In this document: piece by piece, positions 45,424 to 54,019 of the stretch
Position numbering within the stretch: the first letter of the stretch is position 1
Layout of the letters: the number at the start of each line of letters is the position of its first letter
DNA from: Hyphomonadaceae bacterium
GTDB taxonomy: Bacteria > Pseudomonadota > Alphaproteobacteria > Caulobacterales > Maricaulaceae
Length of the DNA: 64,000 bases
Assembly: GCA_013001295.1 (NCBI GenBank)
Contig: JABDMW010000050.1
Coordinates: 100,243 to 164,242 of the forward strand
Reading direction: 5' to 3'
Translations under genes and position numbers: made by a program
The notes under the pieces: model-generated
What the model was told of the DNA's origin: nothing
Seen by the model: only the letters and a program-made list of their open reading frames with translations
The model's database searches: none

Positions 45424-46559
45424 TGTTTAAGCTCTTCAAGCACTTTAAGAATGCATTGCGGTTTACCAATCTTTCAGCGGATGACCGGAGACTGACGTTT
45501 TATTCGGAAGGCAAAAATTATTGGCCGCATCTTGGTGGCCTCGTGGAATATATTCTTGAGAACTCGGATCTGAAGGTCAATTTCATCACCTCCGGGGCAG
45601 ATGATCCGGCCTTCCATCTCAACCATCCCAACCTGTCTGTGTTTAAAATCGATGATGGGCATGTGCGAAACTGGTTGTTTGAAAACATCGAAACCGAATT
45701 GTTTATCATGACCATGCCCGATATCGACAAATATCAAGTCAAACGCTCCAAGCATAGTGTTCACTACCTGTATGTTCAACATGCCCTGATGAGCCTGCAT
45801 ATGGTTTACCGCAAAGGGGCATTCGATCACTATGACACTATTTTTTGTTCTGGCCCGCACCATGTGCGCGAAATGCGCGCGATAGAAAAAGCGCATGGTT
45901 TGGAGCCAAAAATACTGGTGGAACACGGCTATGCTTGGCTGGATTCCATTATTGCGGAATCCAAATCGCGAAAAGCTTTCAAGAAAGCGAAAGATGCACC
46001 TAAGCATATTCTGATCGCCCCGTCCTGGGGACCGGAAGGTGTGATCGAAATCGGCGTCGGCGCGAAATTGGCTGATCATCTTTTAAGCCAAGGCTATCAG
46101 GTAACATTGCGCCCTCATCCGGAAACCATCAAGCATGCTAAATCCCAAGTGGACGCGATCGTCAGTTCCCATAAATCCAATCCGTTGTTTTCCTATGAAA
46201 CCAATGTCGCGGGTCAGGAATCCTTACACAATTCAGATGTAATGATCACAGCCTGGTCCGGCACCGCCTTCGACTACGGGTTTGGCTTGGGTAAACCGGT
46301 CGTCTTTATTGACGTACCAAAAAAACTGAACAATCCGGACTACGAAAATGTGCCCCTACCACCGGTCGAAATTTATATTCGTGAAGAATTGGGAACCGTA
46401 ATATCAGCCGATGAAATCGAATCGCTCGATATCGAAGCGCTCAAGCCGCCAAGCCAAAAAAGTATAGATGCGCATGTGTTTAATTTGGGTCATTCCGATC
46501 AGGTCGGTGGGAACTACATCATCAACTGGATAAAACCCGCACAAGAGCGAAAAACCTAG
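45423..46559 (+). CDS. CDP-glycerol glycerophosphotransferase-like (TagB/TagF) transferase
   Basis: This 378-residue protein has the GT-B C-terminal pattern of teichoic-acid-type polymerases: HILIAPSWGPEG (about 197), VTLRPHPE (about 222) and MITAWSGTAFDYGFGLGKPVVFID (about 277-300). In that family the enzyme moves glycerol-phosphate or ribitol-phosphate from a CDP donor to a polymer. Here the likely donor is CMP-hydroxyethylphosphonate made by the fusion protein. It would then attach the phosphonate to a glycan. Donor and acceptor are inference. The first in-frame ATG is at 45423, overlapping the reductase stop. Confidence 0.85.
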   Translation: MFKLFKHFKNALRFTNLSADDRRLTFYSEGKNYWPHLGGLVEYILENSDLKVNFITSGADDPAFHLNHPNLSVFKIDDGHVRNWLFENIETELFIMTMPDIDKYQVKRSKHSVHYLYVQHALMSLHMVYRKGAFDHYDTIFCSGPHHVREMRAIEKAHGLEPKILVEHGYAWLDSIIAESKSRKAFKKAKDAPKHILIAPSWGPEGVIEIGVGAKLADHLLSQGYQVTLRPHPETIKHAKSQVDAIVSSHKSNPLFSYETNVAGQESLHNSDVMITAWSGTAFDYGFGLGKPVVFIDVPKKLNNPDYENVPLPPVEIYIREELGTVISADEIESLDIEALKPPSQKSIDAHVFNLGHSDQVGGNYIINWIKPAQERKT

Positions 46560-46638
46560 CCATACAACGACAACACTTCGCCATTATACGAATAAGCTGC
46601 GTAAGATTAGCGCAACACGCGTATGTTGATGTTGATGT

Positions 46639-46688
46639 GCTCCAAACTTGATAAGCTCCAAACTTGATAAGCTCCAAGCGTGAGATAA
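46639..46688. repeat. Tandem 16-base repeats GCTCCAAACTTGATAA
   Basis: Two exact copies (46639-46654 and 46655-46670) are followed by a degenerate 18-base third copy (46671-46688) and a faint fourth near 46698. They lie in the leader of the DUF3298-like gene. They could be a repeated regulator site or a slippage product. Confidence 0.7.
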
Positions 46689-46775
46689 AATTAATACGCT
46701 CTAAACGATTGATATTGTTGATTAAAAATGCGATACTACGAAGGTACAGAATATGTACCAATAAAAAGGCGGAAG

Positions 46776-47891
46776 ATGAAACGTTCCCGGGTACTAATGT
46801 TTTCGATTATGTTGTCGGTTTTTCTGCCATCGTATTGTCTCGCCAGTTCCGCGGAACTTTCTAGTGAAAACATTTCTGATGCTATTGAAATCACGATGGA
46901 TCGCACAGAATCAAAAAGCGATATTTGCAAATCGGCGAAACGCAGTATCAGCAATAAGTGCGGTCAAACTTATATTTTTCCAAGAATAACGCAGCATCCC
47001 GACAGCTCAGTTTCTGAGAAAATAAATACATTTATCGCGGCCATGGAGTCACCGTCCGTTCGCGGCGTAAAACGCATGGAATCCTGGACGGAAGTTACAC
47101 TGAATAAAGAAAATATTTTATCTTTATCCTATTCAAGCCAGTTATATGGACAAGTGGCTTCGGCAACTCGATCAGTCCATATCTGCTCAAACTTGGATTT
47201 GGTTTCCGGTGATCAAATTGTTTTGGCTCAAATTTTAAAACCGGGATTTCAGAGCAAACTACCGAGGTTAATTTCTGAAAACCTGCAATCAAAATTGAAG
47301 TATAAACTCCCCCGTTATGTGCGTAGCTTACTAAGCCAGAAAGGGGCTGATTGGACGCTTAAAACACAACAATCGTTTCTCTTAGACAAACAGGATTTAT
47401 CCCTGTGTTTTGAACAAGGCGAGCTCAGTGACGAGGCCATAGGGCCAATAATGGTCGCACTTCCATATACTATAATTTCAGGACTCATTGACGAAAATGG
47501 TCCGCTAGCATTTGTTCTGGATCGTCCGATCTCAAACACTGAAAACGATCCCGAAAACTTAAATAAAATTGTCGCCGCGCCTCCGCCGCCACCCTCAACG
47601 CCTGAATCGCCCGTACCGGAAAAAACCTCCCAAACAGCGGACCGTATTGGATCAATCGACCATTCCTGTATCAAAGGTAATGTAACCCACTCGATCTCTG
47701 TGGTCGAATACGACGCGGACAGCCCATTTATCTGCATGGTTGAATATGACAAAACTTACGAGCAGAAAGTATTGTGGCGCTCACGCAAAACCAAATCCTT
47801 TTGCCATAGCAATGCTGAAAAACTTGTCAAAAAATATGAGGAACAATGGGGCTATACATGCGGACGCTCCTCAACCCTCCCCGACAACTAG
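46776..47891 (+). CDS. Secreted RsiV/DUF3298-like protein
   Basis: This 371-residue protein has a signal peptide (MKRSRVLMFSIML to about residue 24), then a DUF3298/DUF4163-like fold with paired segments around IFPRITQHPDSSVSEKINTFI, SLSYSSQLYG and the FLLDKQDLSLCFEQGEL strand region. A short Pro-rich linker (APPPPPPSTP, about 271-282) leads to a small C-terminal Cys-containing domain. DUF3298 proteins are often peptidoglycan-related or anti-sigma ectodomains (RsiV, PdaC). The chosen ATG at 46776 follows AAGGCGGAAG. The domain call is moderate. Confidence 0.6.
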   Translation: MKRSRVLMFSIMLSVFLPSYCLASSAELSSENISDAIEITMDRTESKSDICKSAKRSISNKCGQTYIFPRITQHPDSSVSEKINTFIAAMESPSVRGVKRMESWTEVTLNKENILSLSYSSQLYGQVASATRSVHICSNLDLVSGDQIVLAQILKPGFQSKLPRLISENLQSKLKYKLPRYVRSLLSQKGADWTLKTQQSFLLDKQDLSLCFEQGELSDEAIGPIMVALPYTIISGLIDENGPLAFVLDRPISNTENDPENLNKIVAAPPPPPSTPESPVPEKTSQTADRIGSIDHSCIKGNVTHSISVVEYDADSPFICMVEYDKTYEQKVLWRSRKTKSFCHSNAEKLVKKYEEQWGYTCGRSSTLPDN

Positions 47892-47900
47892 ATCAGTGTT

Positions 47901-49127
47901 TTAGAGACACTTAATCTCTGGATGTAGTCCCATAGCATTGAGATCAGCTGTGATTTCTTTCTCATATATCCGGTTCATGATGATAACCAAATCCGGTTTG
48001 ATCTCGGGAAGCTCGCTAGGCGGAACAATGCGTTGCCCGGTCACCGGCATATAGTAATTGGCGCGGTGCGGGTTGATGTCCGTTACATATTCGACATCGT
48101 CACCCAACCCCAATGTGGTCAGGAAAGAAACTGCCTTCGAGCCAGACCCCCAAAGTAAAACCGATTTGCCTGCGGATTTGGCGTTGCGAACAACGGACTT
48201 CCATTTATCGCGGATATCATCGACGCGTTCATCGAATGTCCCAACCAAGTCAACAAGTTGCTCCATATCGTCTTCAACGGCAAGCGGAGGTGATGGTTCA
48301 CCCGCGGCGGGTTTGGCCTCGATTGTCAGATATTGATCATCATATTCGGTATCCAGCTTGACCACATCAAAACCGCACCGGCGAAACAATCGTCCCAATG
48401 AACCGGTCGTGAAATATGCGCAATGCTCGTAATAGATATCTTCAAAGGCAGCGATCTTTAAAATCCGCAGGGCTTCCGGGATCTGGAAAAATACGAGCGT
48501 ATCCGTTTGATCACCAAGATTAGCACGGACCAAGTTCAAAAACACTTCCGCGTCCGGAATATGCTCAAGTGTCATTTTACAGACGAGCATATCGACGTCT
48601 TCCGCGCCGTGCGATTCATGATAGTATTCAGGGATAAGCCGCACGCGTTCCGCGCCTTCGACACCCTCAAGTCGCTCGCTGAGCGCACTTGGATCGATGC
48701 CAATCCCAAAGTTTTGGCCTAATTGAGACAAGAGAACAAGAAACTCCCCTTTACCGCAGCCAAGTTCCATAACCTTTTTGCCATGGAGGTTATGACGATC
48801 GATCAGGTCTTGTGCGAGTTGCGTATGGAAGCGCGAAAACGTCGGTGAAAACCCTTGTGTCTCCTCATAGCGCCCGGAGTACTCCGTGTTCGCAAGATCG
48901 AATTTCGTATTGTAGACGAAGCCGCAGGACTGACAGAACCCAAGAACAATATCTCCGGTTGGGCAGGCGAGTGCTTCTTCACGGCTATCAAATAACAGAC
49001 AGGAATTTGTCGGCACATTAGGCGCACTATAAAATGGTTTGATATCGGATGATCCGCAACACGGACAATTGTCATTTGTATTGATCTTCGCGGCGCTTTG
49101 ACTTTCAAGAGGACTATTCATATTCAT
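47901..49127 (-). CDS. Sugar C-methyltransferase-like class I SAM protein (copy 1)
   Basis: This 408-residue protein has N-terminal zinc Cys pairs (CPCCGSSD and FCQSCGFVY), SAM motif MELGCGKGEFL (about 119-129), YYEHCAYFT (catalytic Glu-His type) and a C-terminal Rossmann-like domain (LLWGSGSKAVSFL). The layout matches NDP-hexose C-methyltransferases of the TylC3/NovU family, with a more canonical SAM loop than its neighbour. It is the last gene of a minus-strand unit for nucleotide sugar synthesis. The start could be 49121 (M3) instead. Confidence 0.82.
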   Translation of the reverse strand: MNMNSPLESQSAAKINTNDNCPCCGSSDIKPFYSAPNVPTNSCLLFDSREEALACPTGDIVLGFCQSCGFVYNTKFDLANTEYSGRYEETQGFSPTFSRFHTQLAQDLIDRHNLHGKKVMELGCGKGEFLVLLSQLGQNFGIGIDPSALSERLEGVEGAERVRLIPEYYHESHGAEDVDMLVCKMTLEHIPDAEVFLNLVRANLGDQTDTLVFFQIPEALRILKIAAFEDIYYEHCAYFTTGSLGRLFRRCGFDVVKLDTEYDDQYLTIEAKPAAGEPSPPLAVEDDMEQLVDLVGTFDERVDDIRDKWKSVVRNAKSAGKSVLLWGSGSKAVSFLTTLGLGDDVEYVTDINPHRANYYMPVTGQRIVPPSELPEIKPDLVIIMNRIYEKEITADLNAMGLHPEIKCL

Positions 49128-49138
49128 TGTATCTATCC

Positions 49139-50380
49139 TTATATAACTCGCGGCGACGGAACCGGGACAATAAATTTCCCCCCGAGTTCTCGGTAATCTG
49201 CCTGTTGTTCTAAAATTTCATCAGCAAAATTCCAGGCGAGTATTACAACATAGTCTGGCTTTAGCTCGACCAAAGCTTCTGGAGCTAGAATTGGTAGATG
49301 AGCACCAGGCATGAGCTGTCCCTGCTTATGGGTATTGCGGTCAACGACGAAGTCGATGTCTTCGTCAGTTAACCCGCAAAAATTGAGCATGGTCGCCCCT
49401 TTGGCCGCGGCCCCATATGCTGCAACCGTATATTTATCTTCTTTCAAATCGCGCACCATGGTCACAAGTGACGATTTGAGCTTGTTTACGCGTGCTGCAA
49501 AATCCTGAAAATATTCCGGTTTATCCATCCCGATATCTCGTTCATTTCTAAGAAGGCCAAGAACACTTTCTTTTGGCGCTTCAAAAGGCTCAACGAATAA
49601 ACGCAATGAACCACCATGGATCGATAATTGTTCAACATGGTTGAGATACAGCCCGTGCCGCTTGAACAAATGGTCCAAGGCAGTGACGGAAAAATAGCAT
49701 AAATGCTCATGATAAATTGTATCAAATTCGACGTGCTCAATAAGAGGTTTGAGATAGGGCGCTTCGATAACCGCGACCCCATTCGGCTTCAAAATTTGTT
49801 TTATTCCAGCTACGAATCCGTTGGTATCCGCTACGTGGGCCAACACATTATTTGCATGAATTACGTCTGCAATTTTCCCGTCTGAAGCGAGTTTATCTGC
49901 CAAGTCTTTTGTGAAAAATTCATTTAAAGTTGGCACCCCAATTTCTTCAGCGACCGCTGGTGGGCCATCTGCGGGGTCAATCCCAAGAACCGGGATTCCG
50001 GCTTCTACATAATTTTTAAGTAGATACCCGTCATTACTCGCAAGTTCGATTACGAGGCTATCTTTATTGAGTTTTCGATCTTCAATCCTCGCAAGCACGT
50101 TCTTTTTGGAGTGCGCCAGCAGCGCCGGCAAAAAAGACGAATAATATGGATATTTGTCGGCAAATAAAACGTTGGGGTCCACGGTTTCCGTAATTTGCAC
50201 CAAAGAACAGTCACTGCAAAAAGCGACCTTCAACGGAAAAATCGGCTCCGCCTCATCGCGCTTGGCGGGGTCGACAAGCCGGTCGGAAAGCGGTGTTTCC
50301 CCGAGATCAAGAAAAACGCCAATATCTTCAGATTTACACGAGCGACATTGTGTCTCGGTGTGTGATGTATGTGCTGTCAT
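49139..50380 (-). CDS. NDP-sugar C-methyltransferase, TylC3/NovU type (copy 2)
   Basis: This 413-residue protein has zinc Cys pairs CRSCKSED and CSDCSLVQ, the SAM loop ELASNDGYLL (about 111-120) typical of this subgroup, the active-site signature YHEHLCYFS and a C-terminal YGAAAKGATMLNFCG domain. These enzymes add a methyl branch at C3 of keto-sugars on a nucleotide carrier. It lies 11 bases before copy 1. Two paralogs in one operon suggest two branch positions or two products. Confidence 0.88.
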   Translation of the reverse strand: MTAHTSHTETQCRSCKSEDIGVFLDLGETPLSDRLVDPAKRDEAEPIFPLKVAFCSDCSLVQITETVDPNVLFADKYPYYSSFLPALLAHSKKNVLARIEDRKLNKDSLVIELASNDGYLLKNYVEAGIPVLGIDPADGPPAVAEEIGVPTLNEFFTKDLADKLASDGKIADVIHANNVLAHVADTNGFVAGIKQILKPNGVAVIEAPYLKPLIEHVEFDTIYHEHLCYFSVTALDHLFKRHGLYLNHVEQLSIHGGSLRLFVEPFEAPKESVLGLLRNERDIGMDKPEYFQDFAARVNKLKSSLVTMVRDLKEDKYTVAAYGAAAKGATMLNFCGLTDEDIDFVVDRNTHKQGQLMPGAHLPILAPEALVELKPDYVVILAWNFADEILEQQADYRELGGKFIVPVPSPRVI

Positions 50381-50401
50381 TACCGCCCCGGATATTGAGA
50401 T

Positions 50402-51457
50402 TTAGGCCGCGACCGTCCGGGCCATTTGCCGAAGATCACTTGTTAATATGTTATCGCTCATCAGCTTTTTGATATGAGCGATACGCTTGTATTTTTCACC
50501 TTCAAACTCGTCCAATGTGATGCCGGCTTGCTGGTAAGCTTCGAGCAGCTGCTCGGCCCCGCGGCGACAGGTCCATTGCGGTTTAAAATGATGAAGCTTG
50601 CGGGCAATATAGTTGCAGTCGACCCGATAATTGCGAATATCCGGACCCGCATCATTGGCAAATCCCAGTTTGGACCCAGGAACTACATCGCGAACGATTT
50701 CTGCAATTTCCCGGATTTGATAATTTTCTGTGGTTTGGCCGACATTAAAAGCTTCCAAATGAACGTCGGTACGTTCTGCTTCCAATACTGCCATATAAGC
50801 CCGACAAATGTCCTCAACATGAACTATTGGCCGCCATGGCATTCCATCGCTTTTCAGATGCACTTCTCCCGTTGTATGCGCCCATGCCGTCAGGTTGTTA
50901 ACAACAAGGTCAAACCTGAGACGCGGCGACACACCATAGGCAGTCGAAGCTCGCAAAAATGTCGGACTGAAGTTTTCATCAGCCAATTTTCCAACAGCGA
51001 GTTCAACGTCTACCTTGGAGCGTCCGTAGGGAGTGACCGGGTTAAACTCACCGTCTTCTTTAATAAAATCATTTTTGGATGCACCGTAGTTTGAACAGGA
51101 TGATGCGAAGACAAACCTTTTTACACCCGCTTGTTTCGCCAGATTTGCAAGTGAAATCGATGCATCGGTATTGATTTGCTGCGTCAATTCCGGTTGATAA
51201 TCTCCGAGCGGATCGTTCGATAGACCAGCAAGATGGATGACTGCGTCAACGCCTCTTAAACGTTCAACGGCATCATTTTGAGCTACAAAATCCCGAACAT
51301 CGCCACCGACAAGAGGCAATTCGGTAACATCGCCTAAAAATGTGCAACGTTCAAAAAGATGGCTGTCAAGACCTATTAAATCGTGACCACGCTCCAAAAG
51401 CATTGGCGAGAGAACAGTGCCGATATAACCAAGGTGGCCGGTAAGTAGAACTTTCAT
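50402..51457 (-). CDS. NAD-dependent epimerase/dehydratase (nucleotide-sugar SDR)
   Basis: This 351-residue extended SDR has TGHLGYIGTVL (about residues 7-17), HLAGLSNDP, ASSCSNYG (catalytic Ser region) and YGRSK (Tyr and Lys, about 144-148). It probably epimerises or dehydrates a nucleotide-activated sugar. It does not look like the usual CDP-glucose 4,6-dehydratase opening sequence. It lies between the cytidylyltransferase (gap 3) and C-methyltransferase 2 (gap 21). The exact reaction is unresolved. Confidence 0.82.
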   Translation of the reverse strand: MKVLLTGHLGYIGTVLSPMLLERGHDLIGLDSHLFERCTFLGDVTELPLVGGDVRDFVAQNDAVERLRGVDAVIHLAGLSNDPLGDYQPELTQQINTDASISLANLAKQAGVKRFVFASSCSNYGASKNDFIKEDGEFNPVTPYGRSKVDVELAVGKLADENFSPTFLRASTAYGVSPRLRFDLVVNNLTAWAHTTGEVHLKSDGMPWRPIVHVEDICRAYMAVLEAERTDVHLEAFNVGQTTENYQIREIAEIVRDVVPGSKLGFANDAGPDIRNYRVDCNYIARKLHHFKPQWTCRRGAEQLLEAYQQAGITLDEFEGEKYKRIAHIKKLMSDNILTSDLRQMARTVAA

Positions 51458-51460
51458 AAT

Positions 51461-52237
51461 TTAGTCTTTCCAAAGTTTCCAAGGGGGCGCATCGCTCGCC
51501 CAATAGTCCAAAAGAATTTGTTTCTCACGCATGGTATCCATGCATTGCCAGAAACTTTTGTGCCGATAGGCCATCAATTGCCCGTCTTTTGCAAGTTTGG
51601 TCAGCGGGCCTTGTTCAAACATCTCTTCATTGTGTTCGATGTATTCGTGCACGCCCGGTTCAAGAACGAAAAACGCGCCATTGACCCAGCCTTCGCCGAT
51701 TTGAGGCTTCTCGCTAAAATCGGTAATCTGGTCGCCGTCCATTTCCAAATGTCCATATCTGGCGGGCGGCCTTACCGCCGTCATCGTGGCTAGTTTTCCG
51801 TGAGATTTGTGAAATTCCAGTAATTTATTGATATCGATATCTGCAAGGCCGTCTCCCCAGGTCATCATAAAGGTTTCGTTGCCGAGCCAAGGGGCCAATT
51901 TTTTGATCCGGCCACCCGTTCCGGCCGACATGCCCGTCTCAACCAAGTCTACATTCCAATTCGGAAGCCCTGAATCGGAATAGGGTCGGACCTCGCCGCT
52001 TCTCGTGTTGATGGTCATTGACCCGGACATTCTATGATATTCCCGGAACCATCGTTTGATATAATCTCCCTTGTAGCCGAGCGCCACACAGAAATCATTG
52101 ATCCCGTAATGAGCGTATATTTTCATGATATGCCACAGGATCGGCATATCGCCGATCTCTACCATTGGCTTTGGTCTTACTTCGGTTTCTTCCGATAACC
52201 TAGACCCCAGCCCCCCAGCCAGAATTCCTACTTTCAT
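51461..52237 (-). CDS. rfbF: Glucose-1-phosphate cytidylyltransferase
   Basis: This 258-residue nucleotidyltransferase makes CDP-glucose from glucose-1-phosphate and CTP. It begins ILAGGLGSRLSEETEVRPKPM (G-loop, about 4-23), then has YIKRWFREYH, TWGDGLADID and the closing CMDTMREK. Length and motifs match RfbF. It is the first committed step to CDP-3,6-dideoxy or branched sugars. It starts 30 bases downstream of the GT2 gene stop, on the same strand. Confidence 0.95.
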   Translation of the reverse strand: MKVGILAGGLGSRLSEETEVRPKPMVEIGDMPILWHIMKIYAHYGINDFCVALGYKGDYIKRWFREYHRMSGSMTINTRSGEVRPYSDSGLPNWNVDLVETGMSAGTGGRIKKLAPWLGNETFMMTWGDGLADIDINKLLEFHKSHGKLATMTAVRPPARYGHLEMDGDQITDFSEKPQIGEGWVNGAFFVLEPGVHEYIEHNEEMFEQGPLTKLAKDGQLMAYRHKSFWQCMDTMREKQILLDYWASDAPPWKLWKD

Positions 52238-52267
52238 TTTTTTACGCCCACCTAAAAATTTAACTTG

Positions 52268-53203
52268 TTATGCCGTTGATTGTTGTTTTTTTGTACCAAG
52301 AGACCTCAATATTTGAGCCGCTCGAGGTGAAATAATCCCTGTTAGTTCCATGATGTATCGCCCCACCTGACGAGGTTTGAAAATATGTGCCGAGAGTTTA
52401 CGTCTCATTTTCCAGGGCGATACGACATTTTTGTGCCGGCCAGCTATTTCAAACAAATGCCGGGCAAGGTTTAGGTGTTCTGCAGCCGCAACTCGGCTTG
52501 AAGTTCCGTTTTGCCATTTACTGCGCGCAACCTTGTCATCAATATTGATCGACCTCTGCATATGCTCGCGATTATAAAATGTGGCTTCATCAACGCGAAG
52601 ATATTTTCCGAGCGCCGCCATTTCCGCGATTAGGCCACGATCAGATCCATAATAAGGCCTATGAAGGGTTGAGGTTTTGAGCATCGACATGCGAAACAAC
52701 CCAAAGATCGGGAAACAAGTTCCCGCCAAAGTGATGGCGTCCATAAACCTTTTACTCGGATCTGGATCCATGAGCGAAGGTGTTTCGTGTCCCTCTGCGT
52801 CAACCAGATCTCCATCCGTATTAATGCCCGTCGTCGACGCGAACGCTAATGATAAAGTAGGGTCAGATTCCAGATGTTTGACACAGGCTTCCAAAAAGTT
52901 TGGACTGATCCGGTCATCATGAGCACACCATTTCATGTATTTCCCGCGCGCCAGATTGAAGCTGACATTATAATTAGCAGCCGCACCAATATTTTTTCCA
53001 TTGTGCACATATTGAACACGTGGATCCGCCTTTACATACTCTTCAACAATTGCAGCGGTCGCGTCGGTTGACGCGTTGTCCGTAATGATCAATTCAAAAT
53101 CTTGGAACGTCTGTGCCAGAATCGATTCAATGGCTTCTCGAATAAAGTTCTCGCCATTATACACAGGCATGCCCAGCGTAACAATTGGTTGATTATCTTG
53201 CAT
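52268..53203 (-). CDS. GT2 glycosyltransferase
   Basis: This 311-residue inverting GT-A enzyme has VTLGMPVYNGENFIREAIES (about 9-28), ITDNASTDAT (about 40-49), and KWCAHDDRISPNFLEA (DxD-like, about 90-105). It probably adds a sugar to the repeat unit. It heads the minus-strand unit GT2-rfbF-SDR-CMT-CMT, so its donor may be the CDP-linked or branched sugar those genes make. The C-terminus includes basic helices. Confidence 0.88.
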   Translation of the reverse strand: MQDNQPIVTLGMPVYNGENFIREAIESILAQTFQDFELIITDNASTDATAAIVEEYVKADPRVQYVHNGKNIGAAANYNVSFNLARGKYMKWCAHDDRISPNFLEACVKHLESDPTLSLAFASTTGINTDGDLVDAEGHETPSLMDPDPSKRFMDAITLAGTCFPIFGLFRMSMLKTSTLHRPYYGSDRGLIAEMAALGKYLRVDEATFYNREHMQRSINIDDKVARSKWQNGTSSRVAAAEHLNLARHLFEIAGRHKNVVSPWKMRRKLSAHIFKPRQVGRYIMELTGIISPRAAQILRSLGTKKQQSTA

Positions 53204-53256
53204 AATTTATACTCGCGCCCCAGCCCGTCCGAATTTTCAGACAGCCCTTTGAATTA

Positions 53257-53272
53257 ATGGTTTATTTACCAT
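53257..53272. promoter_or_regulatory. Inverted repeat ATGGT-N6-ACCAT
   Basis: A perfect 5-base inverted repeat with a 6-base spacer lies between the GT2 and 53393 genes, 54 bases from the GT2 start. It may be an operator for either divergent gene. Position is the only support. Confidence 0.35.
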
Positions 53273-53392
53273 GTGAAAATTTATAACGCAATTGTAATCG
53301 CTCTGAAGGTGAGAATTATCACGATCGTTCCCGTATTTTACTTATAATTAAATATGCAATAAAGTGATCTGCAAGTGAGAGCGCGACACAAC

Positions 53393-53989
53393 ATGAATCT
53401 GCAACAATACCGTTTTAAATTTTTGACGATAACAAAGAACCTGTTCATCGTAATTCTTGGTTTTGGCTTTATTTTGACCGTTATCAATATTTTGGATTTC
53501 AACAAAGCCAGACGTATTGAGATGATGAACGGTCCTGAGATCCGACAATTCGTGAATGAGTATAAGGTAGAGCGAGCCTCATTGAGATCGCTCATGGCGG
53601 TTGCTAAAAAAACGCTTGAGGTTAACCCACAAGAAATAGACGCCTCTGAAAAAGCGACATCTGCAATACTCAATAAAAAGAAAAACTGTCTCGACTGTTA
53701 TAACAGGATTGTTTTTTTTGACATCTACAGAAACGAGGACATAACGCCTGTCGGATTACGAGCCTTACATTCTTCCTATGATCTATCTCCATATGGCGCC
53801 GAAGACCTTATGAAATGGCGTTTGGAAGTGTCTTCGAAATTCTGGGAGAAGTTTGATGACGATTTGAAAAAATATTCACTTACGCAAATAACTGCACTTT
53901 CACAACATCAACAAGGTCGTTTTTGGCTTCGTAATTTTGAAACTGACGTCGAAGAAATAAAAGAACGGGTCGGGAGGTCAACATATTGA
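53393..53989 (+). CDS. Unrecognised single-pass membrane protein
   Basis: This 198-residue protein has one hydrophobic segment (about 15-37, LFIVILGFGFIL) and a soluble helical region containing the Cys pair NCLDCYN. It has no matched family. I use the ATG at 53393 with weak ribosome signal; a GTG 18 bases upstream is in frame. It lies inside the exopolysaccharide locus, divergent from the GT2 and converging on the sugar-phosphate transferase. An assembly or accessory role is inference from context. Confidence 0.6.
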   Translation: MNLQQYRFKFLTITKNLFIVILGFGFILTVINILDFNKARRIEMMNGPEIRQFVNEYKVERASLRSLMAVAKKTLEVNPQEIDASEKATSAILNKKKNCLDCYNRIVFFDIYRNEDITPVGLRALHSSYDLSPYGAEDLMKWRLEVSSKFWEKFDDDLKKYSLTQITALSQHQQGRFWLRNFETDVEEIKERVGRSTY

Positions 53990-54019
53990 AACGCGCTTTT
54001 TTTTGAAAATTCAAACAAG

